Origin: Chitinophagales bacterium
GTDB lineage: Bacteria > Bacteroidota > Bacteroidia > Chitinophagales > JADIYW01
NCBI GenBank assembly: GCA_020636545.1
Contig: JACJXS010000013.1
Location: forward strand, 122,867 to 186,866
Direction of reading: 5' to 3'
Length of the DNA: 64,000 bases
The position numbers were made by a program, and so were the translations under genes. This document shows positions 62,860-64,000 of the stretch, piece after piece (position 1 is the stretch's first letter; the number at the start of each line of letters is the position of its first letter). The notes below the pieces were generated by a model, which made no database searches, was not told the origin of the DNA, and worked only from the letters and a program-made list of their open reading frames with translations.

Positions 62860-64000
62860 TTATTTTTCTCCGCCTTCCATTTTTGCTTTCAAATCAGCTA
62901 ATGCACCTAAATCGCCTAATGTAGATTTTTCTACTTTGCTATTAACATCTTTCAATGCATCTTTTTGTTTTCTAGTTTCTTTACGCTTATCTCCATCTAC
63001 TTTTCTCTTTTCTTCTAATTTTTCATCTTCGATAACGCGAGTATGAGAAACAATAATACGTTTGTCATCTCTTTCAAACTCTAAAACTTTGAATTTTAAA
63101 ACCTCATCTACATCTGCTAACTTACCATCTTCTTTTTTGATATGACGAGTTGGAGCAAATGCTTCGATACCATAAGGTAATTGAACGATAGCACCTTTAT
63201 CCTCTCTTTTCAATACTGTAGCTTCGTGTACAGAACCTACTGGGAAAAGATTTTCAAAAGTATCCCAAGGATCTTCTTCCAATTGTTTATGACCTAAAAC
63301 GATTTTTCTATTATCAGAATCGATTTCTAAAATAGTTACATCTAATTCACTACCAACTGAAGTATATTCATTTGGATGATTATAACGTTTAGTCCAAGAT
63401 AAATCACTAATATGAATCATACCACCAACGATATCATCTAACTCAACAAATACACCATAAGGAGTGATATTTTTTACAATACCTTTATGTCTTGTACCAA
63501 CTGCATATTTAGTAGTGATGTTTTTCCAAGGGTCTTCTTCCATCTGTTTTAAACTCACAGACATTTTTCTTTCATCTTTGTCAATTGTAACAACCAAAGC
63601 TTCATGCTCGTCTCCTAATTTGAAGAAATCTCTAGAATTAATTGGTTGGTTACCCCAAGATATTTCAGATACGTGAATTAAACCTTCAACACCTGGTACG
63701 ATTTCTAAGAAAGCACCATAATCTTCAATATTTACAATTTTACCTTTTACTTTGCTTCCTTCAACAATTCCTTCTGGTAAATTATCCCAAGGATGAGCTT
63801 GTAATTGTTTTAAGCCCAATGAAATACGTTTTTTGTTTTCATCATACTCAATAACCACCACTTGGATTTTTTGATCCATTTGTAACACTTCACTTGGATG
63901 ATTAATTCTACCCCAAGAAATATCAGTAATATACAATAAACCATCAATACCACCTAAATCAATGAATGCACCGAAATCAGTAATATTTTTGATAGTTCCT
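62860..64000 (-). CDS. rpsA: 30S ribosomal protein S1, 5' truncated
   Basis: The frame runs off the window end, so the N-terminus is missing. At least four S1 RNA-binding repeats are visible (DFGAFIDLGGIDGLLYITDI, DYGAFLEIVPGVEGLIHVSE, PYGVFVELDDIVGGMIHISD, and a degenerate fourth GAIVQLPYGIEAFAPTRH). The tail is Lys/Glu-rich (LEEKRKVDGDKRKETRKQK). It binds mRNA for initiation, important where Shine-Dalgarno sites are rare. Confidence 0.93.
   Translation of the reverse strand, partial: GTIKNITDFGAFIDLGGIDGLLYITDISWGRINHPSEVLQMDQKIQVVVIEYDENKKRISLGLKQLQAHPWDNLPEGIVEGSKVKGKIVNIEDYGAFLEIVPGVEGLIHVSEISWGNQPINSRDFFKLGDEHEALVVTIDKDERKMSVSLKQMEEDPWKNITTKYAVGTRHKGIVKNITPYGVFVELDDIVGGMIHISDLSWTKRYNHPNEYTSVGSELDVTILEIDSDNRKIVLGHKQLEEDPWDTFENLFPVGSVHEATVLKREDKGAIVQLPYGIEAFAPTRHIKKEDGKLADVDEVLKFKVLEFERDDKRIIVSHTRVIEDEKLEEKRKVDGDKRKETRKQKDALKDVNSKVEKSTLGDLGALADLKAKMEGGEK

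Overview
The window is a low-GC chromosome segment from a member of the Bacteroidota. The evidence is consistent: promoters of the Bacteroidota type (TAnnTTTG, sometimes with an upstream TTG), few Shine-Dalgarno sequences, a short primary sigma factor, a type IX secretion C-terminal tail, a TonB-dependent receptor with a carboxypeptidase-regulatory domain, DUF4290, a fused SpmA-SpmB protein, the mreBCD-mrdA-rodA operon and a long-form GAPDH. A Chitinophagales or Flavobacteriales-like lineage is plausible, but the window does not decide genus.

Layout. 0-7.5 kb: the end of a PD40/SPOR-like protein with 15 tandem AEQKL units, obg, a cobalamin adenosyltransferase, an ABC ATPase and a MarR regulator (all minus), then a TonB receptor plus lipoprotein behind a Fur/Zur-like palindrome. 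7.5-15.9 kb: a CBS/cysteine synthase-family enzyme, a GMC oxidoreductase, a decayed sialidase, SpmAB fusion, HU, an IscA-type protein, and a 5'-nucleotidase split into two genes. 16-17.4 kb: dnaA. 17.4-19.9 kb: an accessory islet with a small secreted protein and an XRE regulator plus HNH endonuclease pair behind a 36-bp palindrome. 20-27.2 kb: purH and the cell-shape operon. 27.2-44.7 kb: ordinary housekeeping and surface genes (ilvD, di-haem peroxidase, DUF808, two secreted proteins, serA, MerR, SSS symporter, acyl-CoA dehydrogenase, murA, DUF4290, uvrD/pcrA).

44.9-50.4 kb is the most unusual part. A restriction-modification locus (DUF6471 protein, C5 methyltransferase, NgoBV-like restriction enzyme) has been hit twice. 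A 1604-bp IS1634-family element sits between two 551-bp direct copies of most of the restriction gene, as expected if it generated a very long target duplication. A 923-bp IS5-family (ISL2-like) element with a 3-bp ATT duplication then landed in one of the copies. No intact restriction gene remains, so the methyltransferase looks orphaned.

50.5-64 kb: GAPDH, the primary sigma factor, an LptF/LptG-type permease interrupted by two frameshifts, a GT2 glycosyltransferase, ribBA, an anthranilate/aminodeoxychorismate synthase amidotransferase, tRNA-Ala(GGC), then (minus) rny, zapA, a coiled-coil protein, pheT and the 3' part of rpsA.

Several reading frames are broken at or near homopolymers (sialidase, both transposases, perhaps lptG), so some of the frameshifts could be sequence errors rather than biology.
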